Positions 1 through 5,114 of a DNA stretch of 5,423 nucleotides are shown here, one piece after another; within the stretch, counting starts at the first letter, position 1, and each line of letters begins with the position of its first letter. Source of the stretch: UBA5177 sp002413265 (GTDB lineage Bacteria > Chloroflexota > UBA5177); contig DAIORV010000147.1 of the NCBI GenBank assembly GCA_036752825.1, forward strand, positions 1 through 5,423. The letters run 5' to 3'. The notes beneath the pieces were generated by a model. The model saw only the letters and a list, made by a program, of their open reading frames with translations, was not told where the DNA came from and made no database searches. The translations under genes and the position numbers were made by a program.

Positions 1-2
1 CA

Positions 3-254
3 GACGCTCGGACCGCGCCGAAACTTTCACCGTGGCTGGCCGATGCGATCCGCAAGCGTCGTCAGGCAGCCGGGATGTCCCAGGAGGAGCTGGCGGACCG
101 CGCTGAGCTCCACCGCACCTACATCTCGTTGGTCGAGCGCGTGAAGCGAAACGTCACGGTGGATGCGTTGGATCGGATTGCCTCAGGTCTCGGCGTACCA
201 GCTTCCCGCCTAATCGCTGAAGCCGAGACTGCGCGCAACAAGGGACGCCGTTAG
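3..254 (+). CDS. XRE-family helix-turn-helix regulator, 5' end cut by window
   Basis: The frame is open from the left edge to TAG at 252-254, giving 83 residues with no convincing start, so the 5' end lies outside the window. Residues about 12-66 form a Cro/C1-type HTH: an LADAIRKRR first helix, then GMSQEELADRAELHRTYISLVER as the turn and recognition helix, then RIASGLGVP. YIS-x-VER-x-KRN matches the usual YISxIERGxRNP signature, with Val in place of Gly. Members bind DNA, often as dimers, and short stand-alone ones commonly act as phage or plasmid repressors or as controller proteins of restriction-modification systems. The lack of any extra domain fits such a small regulator. The next + strand gene begins 57 bp downstream and may be co-transcribed. 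The family call is secure; the regulated target is unknown. Confidence 0.9.
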   Translation, partial: DARTAPKLSPWLADAIRKRRQAAGMSQEELADRAELHRTYISLVERVKRNVTVDALDRIASGLGVPASRLIAEAETARNKGRR

Positions 255-311
255 GAGAACGCTGGCGGCACGAGGCCGGACTCGGTTCTTCGGGCGCTAG
301 GCTGAGCTGCG

Positions 312-815
312 ATGGAGACGATCACTTACTACCGCATTTTCGGCAACCTTGAGGCACCAGAGGTCACAACTGGGGTCTTTCGCCGTCGCGATGACGGCAT
401 TGGCCTCTACCTGGAACGCTACGACCGGGCCTCGCGCTCATGGGTAGATGACGGGCCCGGGCTCGCGAAATACCTCTACAACGGCGAGCCGGGCGCCGAG
501 ATGATCCACGAGGCAACGGCACTGCGATGGATCTCGAATTTAGACAAACCGTCGAAGCCCCAGGCGATGCGGCTCCAACTGCTCCGTGGGGACAAGGCGT
601 TTGACCCGAAGGCGCTCCACGACTTCGTAGAGGCGATCAAGACGGACGGACGGGAGATGGACGCGGCTCAGAAGCCGTCAACCAACGAGCGGGTGACCGA
701 GTTCGATGGCAGCGTCGCGATCTTCGAGGAGCAGGAGCGCCAGTCGAACGCCGCCGCTGCAGGTCAACTGATGACAGACGCCGAGCGCAAGCGTTTCCTC
801 GGGGACGACGCCTAA
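312..815 (+). CDS. Uncharacterised 167-residue soluble protein
   Basis: An intact ORF from ATG 312 to TAA 813-815, 57 bp after the XRE gene and on the same strand. I do not recognise a named family. The first ~75 residues (ITYYRIFG, then GVFRR, LYLERYDRASRSWVDD, LAKYLYNGEPGAEMIHEATALRWI) read like a compact alpha/beta domain. The pattern of an aromatic start, a W in the middle and a YLxxGExGAExI motif resembles short conserved hypothetical proteins of high-GC bacteria. The C-terminal ~70 residues are charged, rich in E, Q, A and K, and probably helical or disordered. There is no signal peptide, membrane segment or Cys cluster. The ribosome site is weak (only GAG before the ATG), which fits translation following the upstream gene. 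It could be a partner of the regulator, but that is only positional inference. Confidence 0.7.
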   Translation: METITYYRIFGNLEAPEVTTGVFRRRDDGIGLYLERYDRASRSWVDDGPGLAKYLYNGEPGAEMIHEATALRWISNLDKPSKPQAMRLQLLRGDKAFDPKALHDFVEAIKTDGREMDAAQKPSTNERVTEFDGSVAIFEEQERQSNAAAAGQLMTDAERKRFLGDDA

Positions 816-819
816 GACA

Positions 820-954
820 GCGCGGTCGCGATCCAGAAGGCGGGCCGGACGCATCCTCTGGGTTCCCGTAATCCATCCGGTAGCCACTCCGGCCTACGCC
901 GTCGTCGCGAGCCGCCTCAACGATGTAATCGACAGCCCCCTTGACGGGATCTAG
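820..954 (+). pseudogene. Possible remnant of a C-terminal coding end
   Basis: After the 167-residue gene stops, the +1 frame stays open to TAG at 952-954 and ends in VIHPVATPAYAVVASRLN then DVIDSPLDGI. From about 850 onward most codons end in G or C, as in the window's real genes. There is no usable start codon, and the frame overlaps the end of the preceding gene, so it would be the tail of a broken or frameshifted gene. The opposite strand is also open across part of this stretch, which weakens the case. I cannot name a family. It fills the 135-bp gap between two convergent genes. Confidence 0.2.
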
Positions 955-1634
955 GAGATCTCGGTGATCCTGCTCGGGACGACCCCTTCCTCAAGCAACC
1001 GCCAAATACCAACGAACTGCGCGGCCGTCGTCCTGAGAAGGATCAGGCTGTTCTGATTGAGTCGAGTGTCTCGATGCAGGATTCCCTTGTCGCAGTCGAG
1101 AATGCCCACACGCGTTGAGGTCTTTGGATACGCTTCGCGCAGGAGCTGGAGCGAGGCAATCAAGCGGCCTGATTCGAGCAGATCGCGAGAGAGATAGATC
1201 TTCGTCAGATAACGCACACCGTTCAATCTGAAGATCGCCTCGGGATCGGTGGTGACACGCAGGTTACCGTCACTCCAAATCGATCGCGGCACCGGTCCTG
1301 CCAGCTTTGGCTTGTAGCGCTTTTCGAATGCCTGAAATCCCCTCGCATTGGCGCGGTACCGGGCACGCTTATCGTCGTCTATGCCTGGACCTTGAGCGTA
1401 GGTAAGGAGCTCAGCCCCAGAGAGATCGTCAGCGTTTACGCGACCGCGAATTTTCTGTCGCAGTCCAAGGTAAAAGTCCCTGGACACATCCCAATCGCCT
1501 TGCTCGCGAATGTCTTGTACGACTTTGACTCGTTTGTTCCCATCACTGATGTCAAAGCGTAGGAACTGCGTGAATGTGATCGCGATAGGTCCGTACTTCG
1601 GACTCCCGGCAGGAACGATGCTGGCGACAGCCAT
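951..1634 (-). CDS. Uncharacterised 227-residue protein, mobile-region type
   Basis: Read on the minus strand from ATG at 1634 to TAG at 953-951. This start is preferred over the longer TTG start at 1700. It has GGAGG (1649-1645) ten bases upstream, and the TTG at 1700 is the first triplet of a good -35 box. I know no named function. The layout (an RFDISDGNKR strand, DFYLGLRQKIRG, then ARYRANARGFQAFEKRYKP, SIWSDGNLRVTTDPEAIFRLNG, LTKIYLS, GILDCDKGILHR, FVGIW) resembles, from memory, a loose family of uncharacterised proteins with a W-x-x-(G)-x-L-x-V-x-x-x-P motif and an LDxxxGxLHR C-terminal motif. Acidic and basic residues around the LTKIYLS and GILDCDKGILHR segments could suit an enzyme, but no catalytic motif can be asserted. 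It lies 171 bp downstream of the HNH fragment on the same strand. Confidence 0.75.
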   Translation of the reverse strand: MAVASIVPAGSPKYGPIAITFTQFLRFDISDGNKRVKVVQDIREQGDWDVSRDFYLGLRQKIRGRVNADDLSGAELLTYAQGPGIDDDKRARYRANARGFQAFEKRYKPKLAGPVPRSIWSDGNLRVTTDPEAIFRLNGVRYLTKIYLSRDLLESGRLIASLQLLREAYPKTSTRVGILDCDKGILHRDTRLNQNSLILLRTTAAQFVGIWRLLEEGVVPSRITEIS

Positions 1635-1672
1635 AAGTCCCACGCCTCCACTCAACAACCTCAGCGGTAAAG

Positions 1673-1700
1673 AACGTATCAAATATGCTTGACCTGTCAA
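1673..1700 (-). promoter_or_regulatory. Sigma70-like promoter for the 227-residue gene
   Basis: On the minus strand a perfect -35 box TTGACA (1700-1695) is followed after 16 bp by TACGTT (1678-1673) as a -10. This is 38 bp upstream of the ATG at 1634, leaving room for the GGAGG ribosome site. The surrounding DNA is locally AT-rich (CATATTTGATAC). The -10 is only a partial match, so the site is a candidate. It implies that the gene can be expressed independently of the HNH fragment upstream. Confidence 0.5.
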
Positions 1701-1805
1701 TAGCAGCCGCCCTGACGTCGCTCACGTCGCCCTCTATCAGTCTTCTTGGGAGACCCACTCAGTGATGCGCGATATGCCGGTTTGGATCGCCGGGTCATGA
1801 AGTGG

Positions 1806-2489
1806 CTAGATCACGCCCTTACGTCGGTTGTCTTCAAGGCACAGCATCTGGCAGTTGGCTGCGTTCGTCTTCCCGCCCTGCGACCACGGGGTCGCGTGGT
1901 CGGCTTCCATCTCGTCGATCTTGAAGCGTTTGCCGCACTTGAGGCAAATCCCGCCCTGTCGTTCGTATGCCTCGCGCTTCATTTGCTCGGTGAATGCACG
2001 GATGGACAGGTACTTTTCGTCGCGGGTAAGCACGTACTGGTAAATGCCCTTCTTTCTGGTGACGTCGTCATCGACCATCAACGCCCGAGTCTCACTCTCC
2101 AGCTTGTTGGTGTCGTATAGCTCGTCCTTGAACTGCTTGTATAGGCTGCCCCAATCCACGCCCTTCATCTCCTTGCGGTACGTGGTGAACGTCAGCTCCA
2201 CCCAACGAATGACGGCCTGGAAGTAGGACCACAGTTCATTCGCATTCGGGTCGTGCTGGTGCGCCGACATGTACTGCTCGATGTGGCCACCGGACAGCCA
2301 CGAGATCGCCGTCTCCAGGTACTCCTGTCGGATGGGGCTGCCGTTCACATATCTGTGAGCGAGCACGTAACGACCGAGGCTGACATTCTTGGTGGCGCGC
2401 GCAGGTCGGCTGTCCAACCTCACAATCACCATGCTCGAAGAGGCGAACGGCACACGGATTGTCGATGGGAACAAGAGCGCAATTGCCAC
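1806..2489 (-). CDS. DUF262/HNH endonuclease-family protein, C-terminal part (N-truncated)
   Basis: A minus-strand ORF of 227 residues from GTG 2489 to TAG 1808-1806. From about residue 33 it follows the C-terminal half of long DUF262-HNH proteins: RQEYLETAISW, GHIEQYMSAHQHDPNANELW, TTYRKEMKGVDWGSLY, then GIYQYVLT and RAFTEQMKREAYERQ. The HNH module is intact: Cys182-x2-Cys185, EMEADH with Asp197-His198, Asn212 and Asn221. The usual fourth zinc Cys is not evident (C217-LEDN), although variants with ED here may exist. HNH domains cut DNA through one divalent metal. Full-length relatives have an N-terminal DUF262 (ParB/GmrS-like nucleotide-binding) domain and belong to defence or type IV-like restriction genes. 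Here a TAG at 2492-2490 directly precedes the GTG, there is no ribosome site, and the first ~32 residues look unrelated. It is probably a decayed fragment, or less likely a stand-alone nuclease. Confidence 0.8.
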   Translation of the reverse strand: MAIALLFPSTIRVPFASSSMVIVRLDSRPARATKNVSLGRYVLAHRYVNGSPIRQEYLETAISWLSGGHIEQYMSAHQHDPNANELWSYFQAVIRWVELTFTTYRKEMKGVDWGSLYKQFKDELYDTNKLESETRALMVDDDVTRKKGIYQYVLTRDEKYLSIRAFTEQMKREAYERQGGICLKCGKRFKIDEMEADHATPWSQGGKTNAANCQMLCLEDNRRKGVI

Positions 2490-2513
2490 CTATGAAGCGC
2501 CATTCGCGCAAAG

Positions 2514-2658
2514 CGTCATGGGAGCAGGTGGAGCTGGAGGTGAGGGCCAGGACGGCTTGCTCGTAGATGCAGGTGATCGACACTCCACAGGCCTTCGTGA
2601 ACTCCCGGAACTAGATCGCATCGAGCTCGACGCTCCGACCTCTGGAGCCGCGGACGTT
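2514..2658 (-). pseudogene. Coding-like remnant with in-frame amber codon
   Basis: On the minus strand, in the frame containing 2583, translation gives RSVELDAI, then TAG at 2613-2611, then FREFTKACGVSITCIY and EQAVLALTSSSTC. About 26 of the 30 codons after the TAG end in G or C, as expected for real coding in this genome, while the overlapping + frame does not show this. No start or ribosome site is visible. It lies between repeat A and the HNH fragment, in a different frame from the latter. It may be a broken upstream piece of the same nuclease gene or another gene interrupted by the repeat. I cannot assign a family. Confidence 0.3.
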
Positions 2659-2662
2659 CCCT

Positions 2663-2792
2663 TTTGATGCCAATCTTGATGCCAACGCCGGTGCCGGATG
2701 GTTCACCTCCCTGCATCCAGGTGCCGGAGTTCCGGAACAAATGCCAGTCTTTGCATGCCGGTGCAGCGTCCACAATCAATTTCAAGACCGCC
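2663..2792. repeat. Structured att-like repeat, copy A
   Basis: A 130-bp unit, given in + orientation. It has TGATGCCA at 2665 and again at 2677 (12 bp apart), a TGCC 15 bp further on, TGCATCCAGGTGC (2712-2724) and the related TGCATGCCGGTGC (2752-2764) exactly 40 bp later. Between these is the dyad CCGG-AGTT-CCGG, enclosed by GCAT and ATGC. It ends in TTTCAAGACCGCC (2780-2792), which is identical to the anticodon arm of the tRNA-Ser half at copy C. The distance from first motif to core is 115 bp, the same as in copy C. It lies between the HNH fragment and the fmdB-msrB module. Most likely it is a recombinase attachment region with arm-type sites; the role is inferred. Confidence 0.8.
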
Positions 2793-2847
2793 CGTGCATC
2801 TCCATGCGTTCCCGTGCAATTCAGTGCCTCTCCCTGCAACGGTCCGG

Positions 2848-2859
2848 AAGACCGCCGCA
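2848..2859. repeat. Second tRNA-Ser core sequence beside copy A
   Basis: The 12-mer AAGACCGCCGCA is identical to positions 5018-5029 in the tRNA-Ser half, and lies 66 bp beyond the core at the end of copy A. The DNA between the two cores again contains GTGCATCTC, CAGTGC and CCCTGCA words like those in the repeat's right half, so it may be a degraded partial repeat. Twelve bases can match by chance in GC-rich DNA, so the call rests on position. Confidence 0.35.
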
Positions 2860-2967
2860 CAGCCCGACGCGGCAATCGTGTCCGAGAAGAAAGGAGAGGC
2901 GTCATCCCCGCGCCCGGCCACGCCTGTGACGCGCGACGATGTACGGATACGCGGATGACGGCGCGGG

Positions 2968-2987
2968 CCTGGAGTAGATTCTCCGGG
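2968..2987 (+). promoter_or_regulatory. Hairpin next to the fmdB ribosome site
   Basis: CCTGGAG and CTCCGGG can form a 7-bp stem (one G-T pair) around the loop TAGATT, ending one base before the GGAGG ribosome site at 2989-2993. The left arm also contains GGAG. A stem this close to the ribosome site could affect translation of the zinc-ribbon gene. There is no T tract, so it is not a classical terminator. No other copy is available to test conservation. Confidence 0.2.
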
Positions 2988-3002
2988 CGGAGGTTCAACG
3001 CC

Positions 3003-3176
3003 ATGGCGAGCTATGAGTTCGAGTGTCACGCGTGCAGCGAACATTTCCAGGTCACTGTGCCGATGAGCGAGCACGAGAACCTGAAAGCCAAACCGCCGAT
3101 CTGCCCCAAGTGCGCCAGCCACGACACCCGCCAGTTGGTCTCACTGTTTAGCTCCAAGCCGGCGAGTAGCTACTGA
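3003..3176 (+). CDS. FmdB-like zinc-ribbon protein, 57 residues
   Basis: The ATG at 3003 is chosen because GGAGG (2989-2993) lies nine bases upstream and because the protein begins MASYEFECHACSEHF, the normal start of the family (MPxYEYxCxxCGxxFE). The same frame is open further upstream, but that part runs through repeat A and is not coding-like. One zinc ribbon is visible: Cys8-x2-Cys11 and Cys34-x2-Cys37 (ICPKC), followed by a Ser/Lys-rich tail. Family members are 55-110 residues, cytoplasmic and of unclear role; the name comes from a putative regulator of formamidase/amidase genes, and no such gene is present here. The msrB gene follows on the same strand, 117 bp after the stop to its likely start, so the two probably share a transcript. 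The family call is strong and the function unknown. Confidence 0.85.
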   Translation: MASYEFECHACSEHFQVTVPMSEHENLKAKPPICPKCASHDTRQLVSLFSSKPASSY

Positions 3177-3209
3177 GCCTCTGACGATTGGCGCCGCTGA
3201 GCGATGAGC

Positions 3210-3223
3210 CCGAGGCGCCTCGG
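3210..3223. promoter_or_regulatory. 14-bp perfect palindrome upstream of msrB
   Basis: CCGAGGCGCCTCGG reads the same on both strands. It lies 34 bp after the zinc-ribbon stop and 70 bp before the preferred msrB start. It has no following T run. It could be a dimeric regulator site or an mRNA hairpin between the two genes. Short perfect palindromes of G and C arise fairly often in such DNA, so this is tentative. Confidence 0.25.
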
Positions 3224-3293
3224 TGAATCACGATCCCGTCAAGAAGCTCGATCCATGCTGCACGCCAGGCCAGCGCGAGAGCGGCTGGAGAAG

Positions 3294-3692
3294 ATGGCTA
3301 CGTTCATCTCGCGGAGGTCAAGTGGAGTGGGAACCCTGAATCAGCTCACGCCCGAAGAAACGCGCGTCATCGTGAACAAGGGAACGGAAGGCCCGTTCAC
3401 CGGCGAGTACGACGACTTCTTCGTTGAGGGCACCTACGTCTGTCGCCGTTGCGAAGCCCCACTTTACGTGTCGGACGCGAAGTTCCACTCCGGCTGCGGT
3501 TGGCCGTCGTTCGATCAGGAGATCGAAGACGCCGTCCGGCGAGTACCGGATCCGGATGGGAGTCGGATCGAAATTGAGTGCGCCGCGTGCGCCGGCCATC
3601 TCGGCCACGTCTTTGTGGGTGAAGGGTTCACGGCCAAGAACACGCGGCACTGCGTGAACTCGATGTCCCTCAAGTTCGTCCCAAAGGGGTAG
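3294..3692 (+). CDS. msrB: Peptide-methionine (R)-S-oxide reductase MsrB
   Basis: A 132-residue enzyme that reduces the R form of methionine sulfoxide in proteins, normally recharged by thioredoxin; no signal peptide, so cytoplasmic. All family marks are present: zinc ligands Cys50-x2-Cys53 (CRRC) and Cys96-x2-Cys99 (CAAC), FHSGCGWPSF at 64-73, GHLGHVF at 101-107, and RHCVNSMSLKF at 118-128 with catalytic Cys120. His119 replaces the commoner Tyr, a frequent variant. Longer in-frame starts exist at 3204 and 3255, but their arginine-rich extension is not family-like and would contain a palindrome. The start at 3294 gives the usual length, though its GGAG (3287-3290) is only three bases away. 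It lies with the FmdB-like gene between repeats A and B. No msrA is present. Family and length leave little doubt. Confidence 0.95.
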   Translation: MATFISRRSSGVGTLNQLTPEETRVIVNKGTEGPFTGEYDDFFVEGTYVCRRCEAPLYVSDAKFHSGCGWPSFDQEIEDAVRRVPDPDGSRIEIECAACAGHLGHVFVGEGFTAKNTRHCVNSMSLKFVPKG

Positions 3693-3789
3693 GCTCTCTT
3701 CACCGACGGCCCCAACGCGTGAGCGCTGCTCGCCAATGTCCTGCCGTCGCCGTATCCGCTGCGGCAATCCACCGTTTCGGCACCTTGCC

Positions 3790-3917
3790 CCTGATGCCAT
3801 GTTTGATGCCAGCACCGATGCCGGCGGTTCCGCTCCATGCATCCGTGTGCCGGAGTTCCGGAATGAATGCCACTCCCTGCATCCGGTGCAATGGGCCATT
3901 TCGATTCTCTGATCGCC
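3790..3917. repeat. Structured att-like repeat, copy B
   Basis: A 128-bp unit in the same orientation as copy A. TGATGCCA occurs at 3792 and TGATGCCA again at 3804 (12 bp apart). TGCATCCGTGTGC (3838-3850) and TGCATCCGGTGC (3878-3889) are 40 bp apart and flank CCGG-AGTT-CCGG, which is identical to copy A. The right end (TCGATT, then GATCGCC at 3911-3917) still resembles copy C, but the tRNA-like core has degenerated, with about 8 of 13 positions kept. It lies between msrB and the MBL-fold gene. Much of the 313-bp gap between those two genes is this repeat; the first ~95 bp after msrB show nothing I can identify. Confidence 0.75.
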
Positions 3918-3972
3918 TCACGCACACAGTGTGGCCGCAAGGGATTAGGAGCCGCAGAATCTACGCCTCGAC

Positions 3973-3990
3973 CGCTCGGGCCCGAGAGCG
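3973..3990. terminator. Possible hairpin after the MBL-fold gene
   Basis: CTCGGGCCCGAG (3975-3986) is a perfect 12-bp palindrome, extendable with a small bulge by CG and CG. It starts 16 bp past the stop codon of the minus-strand MBL-fold gene. Position and strength suit a transcript-end hairpin. There is no T tract on either strand and the loop would be very tight, so intrinsic termination is doubtful. Confidence 0.25.
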
Positions 3991-4005
3991 TGCGTGCGTG
4001 GTGCT

Positions 4006-4755
4006 CTAGACGACGAGCATCCCCGACGAGGCGTCGCGCAGCCCGCTCCAGTCGGTAGCGGCGACCATCCCGTCGCGCAGATCCCGCAGCGCCGCCGCAG
4101 CGGCATCGCCCGTGTACGTGGGCCCGTGCATCACCGCGAGCGTCCGCGGCCTCGTCGCCAGGAGACGATCGAAGGTGGCGATCATGCGCGGACCGACCGG
4201 GTAGGCCTCGGGGATCCGGCGGAAGCTATCGATGCTTGGGCCGACGATGTCCGTGCTGGTCGCGGGAGTGCGATCGCCGAATTGGACGAACAGATCGCTG
4301 ACGAAAAGCGTCCCGGTCGTCTCCTCGTAGGCCATGAGCGCGTCCCAGGCGTGCGGCACCTGGGGCGTCATGAGGAAGCGCAGTCGGTGCGACCCGAGCG
4401 GCAGAACCTCGCCGTCCGCGACGATGCGCGCCGGACGGATCGCCCACTCCTTCACGTTGAGTCTCGCGCCCAGCGCGCCGTGCACCGGCTCGGCGGCAGG
4501 CGCGACGCCCAGGAAGTCGTTGAGCGCGCCCGACTCGTCGCCCTCCCAGTGCGACCAGCTCACGTAGCGGAGCGTCGCGGGGTCGATCAGCGTCCGCACG
4601 GCCGCGAGCGTGTCCTGGAAGATGCCACGCTGGCCGGTGTGGAACAGGAGCGGCTGCTCGTCGCGGATCAGGAACTGCGTGAACGCGAGTCCGGCCTGCT
4701 CGTTGTAGCTCGCGATGCGGAAGATGCCCTCAGCGATCTCGTGGACATCGGCCAT
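4006..4755 (-). CDS. MBL-fold protein of the flavodiiron (ODP) type, no flavodoxin domain
   Basis: A minus-strand gene of 249 residues. ATG 4755 has GGAGG at 4765-4761 with 5-bp spacing; a longer start at 4794 lacks this. The metallo-beta-lactamase fold carries the diiron ligands of flavodiiron proteins: His69-x-Glu71-x-Asp73 (SHWEGDESGAL), His135 (TPQVPHAWDAL), Asp154 (LFVSDLF) and His210 (MHGPTY). Glu74 stands where the HxExDH motif has its last His. In flavodiiron proteins this domain reduces O2 or NO with electrons from FMN in a C-terminal flavodoxin. The gene ends about 39 residues after His210, so that domain is absent and the electron donor would have to be another protein, or the activity differs. 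No signal peptide. It sits alone between repeats B and C, convergent with msrB. The fold and metal site are well supported; the substrate is not. Confidence 0.88.
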   Translation of the reverse strand: MADVHEIAEGIFRIASYNEQAGLAFTQFLIRDEQPLLFHTGQRGIFQDTLAAVRTLIDPATLRYVSWSHWEGDESGALNDFLGVAPAAEPVHGALGARLNVKEWAIRPARIVADGEVLPLGSHRLRFLMTPQVPHAWDALMAYEETTGTLFVSDLFVQFGDRTPATSTDIVGPSIDSFRRIPEAYPVGPRMIATFDRLLATRPRTLAVMHGPTYTGDAAAAALRDLRDGMVAATDWSGLRDASSGMLVV

Positions 4756-4794
4756 TTCGTCCTCCCGCGCGTGTAGTGCCCGACAGTACTTCAC

Positions 4795-4810
4795 TGCACA
4801 TCACTGTGCA
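4795..4810. promoter_or_regulatory. Operator-like inverted repeat upstream of MBL-fold gene
   Basis: TGCACA-TCAC-TGTGCA is a perfect 6-bp inverted repeat 40 bp upstream of the MBL-fold start. The same stretch also reads as two near-identical 10-mers (TCACTGCACA, TCACTGTGCA). On the minus strand TTGCAC and, 17 bp on, TACTGT form a weak promoter that overlaps it. This is a reasonable place for a regulator of this gene, but no second site is visible for comparison. Confidence 0.35.
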
Positions 4811-4896
4811 ATATCGATTCGCCCGATCCCGCTGCCCACGGCGCACGCGCCCGCGCCGGTGCTGCATGAAGTCAGGGGGCCGCTGATTCACCATGC

Positions 4897-5026
4897 TTTG
4901 ATGCCAATCCTGATGCCAACACCAATGCCGGACCATTCCGCTCGGTGCATCTCAGTGCCAGATTCCTGGAACGAATGCCGTTCCCTGCATCTCAGTGCAT
5001 TGGCCAAATCGATTTTCAAGACCGCC
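4897..5026. repeat. Structured att-like repeat, copy C, joined to tRNA-Ser half
   Basis: A 130-bp unit with the same orientation and length as copy A. TGATGCCA occurs at 4899 and 4911. TGCATCTCAGTGC is present twice, identical, at 4946-4958 and 4986-4998 (40 bp apart). The dyad between them is CCAG-ATTC-CTGG: relative to A and B one base changed in each arm, so pairing is kept. Its right end TTTCAAGACCGCC (5014-5026) is the anticodon arm of a tRNA-Ser on the minus strand. Copies A and C also align without gaps. This is the copy that ties the repeat to a tRNA target. Confidence 0.8.
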
Positions 5027-5052
5027 GCATTCGACCGCTCTGCCACCCCTCC
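5014..5052 (-). tRNA. 5' half of tRNA-Ser(UGA), truncated
   Basis: Reading the minus strand from 5052: acceptor strand GGAGGGG, TG, D-arm GCA-loop-TGC with GAGCGGTCGAA as loop, G26, anticodon strand GCGGT and loop CTTGAAA with anticodon TGA (5018-5016). These 39 bases match canonical bacterial tRNA-Ser(UGA). Beyond them the 3' anticodon strand is replaced by ATCGA (only partly pairing), followed by repeat C. No long variable arm, T-arm or acceptor 3' strand follows. It is therefore a non-functional half gene, interpreted as the boundary of an integration event in the anticodon arm. An AT-rich TATGTT upstream at about 5074 could be a relic of its promoter. Confidence 0.75.
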
Positions 5053-5114
5053 GAGTGGAGAATCGCCAATAAACATAGGCCCTGCGGCTCATCGCGTGAC
5101 GTGAGTGGGCCGAC

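Noticed and set aside
1635..1700. TTG start adding 22 residues to the 227-residue protein
   Set aside because: The TTG is part of the TTGACA -35 box, and the internal ATG has a GGAGG site.
2389..2667. 92-residue + strand ORF (ANGTRIVDGNKSAIATYE)
   Set aside because: Part of it reads well, but it overlaps the HNH fragment, and its second half has poor codon use compared with the minus strand.
2664..3002. Long N-terminal extension of the zinc-ribbon ORF
   Set aside because: It runs through repeat A and lacks family-like sequence, while the ATG at 3003 has a strong ribosome site and the expected protein start.
3994..4776. 260-residue + strand ORF
   Set aside because: It is the antisense shadow of the MBL-fold gene; composition is arginine-rich and no family is visible.
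4897..5052. Group I intron in the tRNA-Ser anticodon loop
   Set aside because: The same sequence occurs away from tRNA halves, is too short for the intron core, and no 3' exon follows.
4715..5104. 129-residue + strand ORF over copy C
   Set aside because: It spans the MBL start region, the repeat and the tRNA half, so it cannot be one real gene, although its middle matches the translated copy A.
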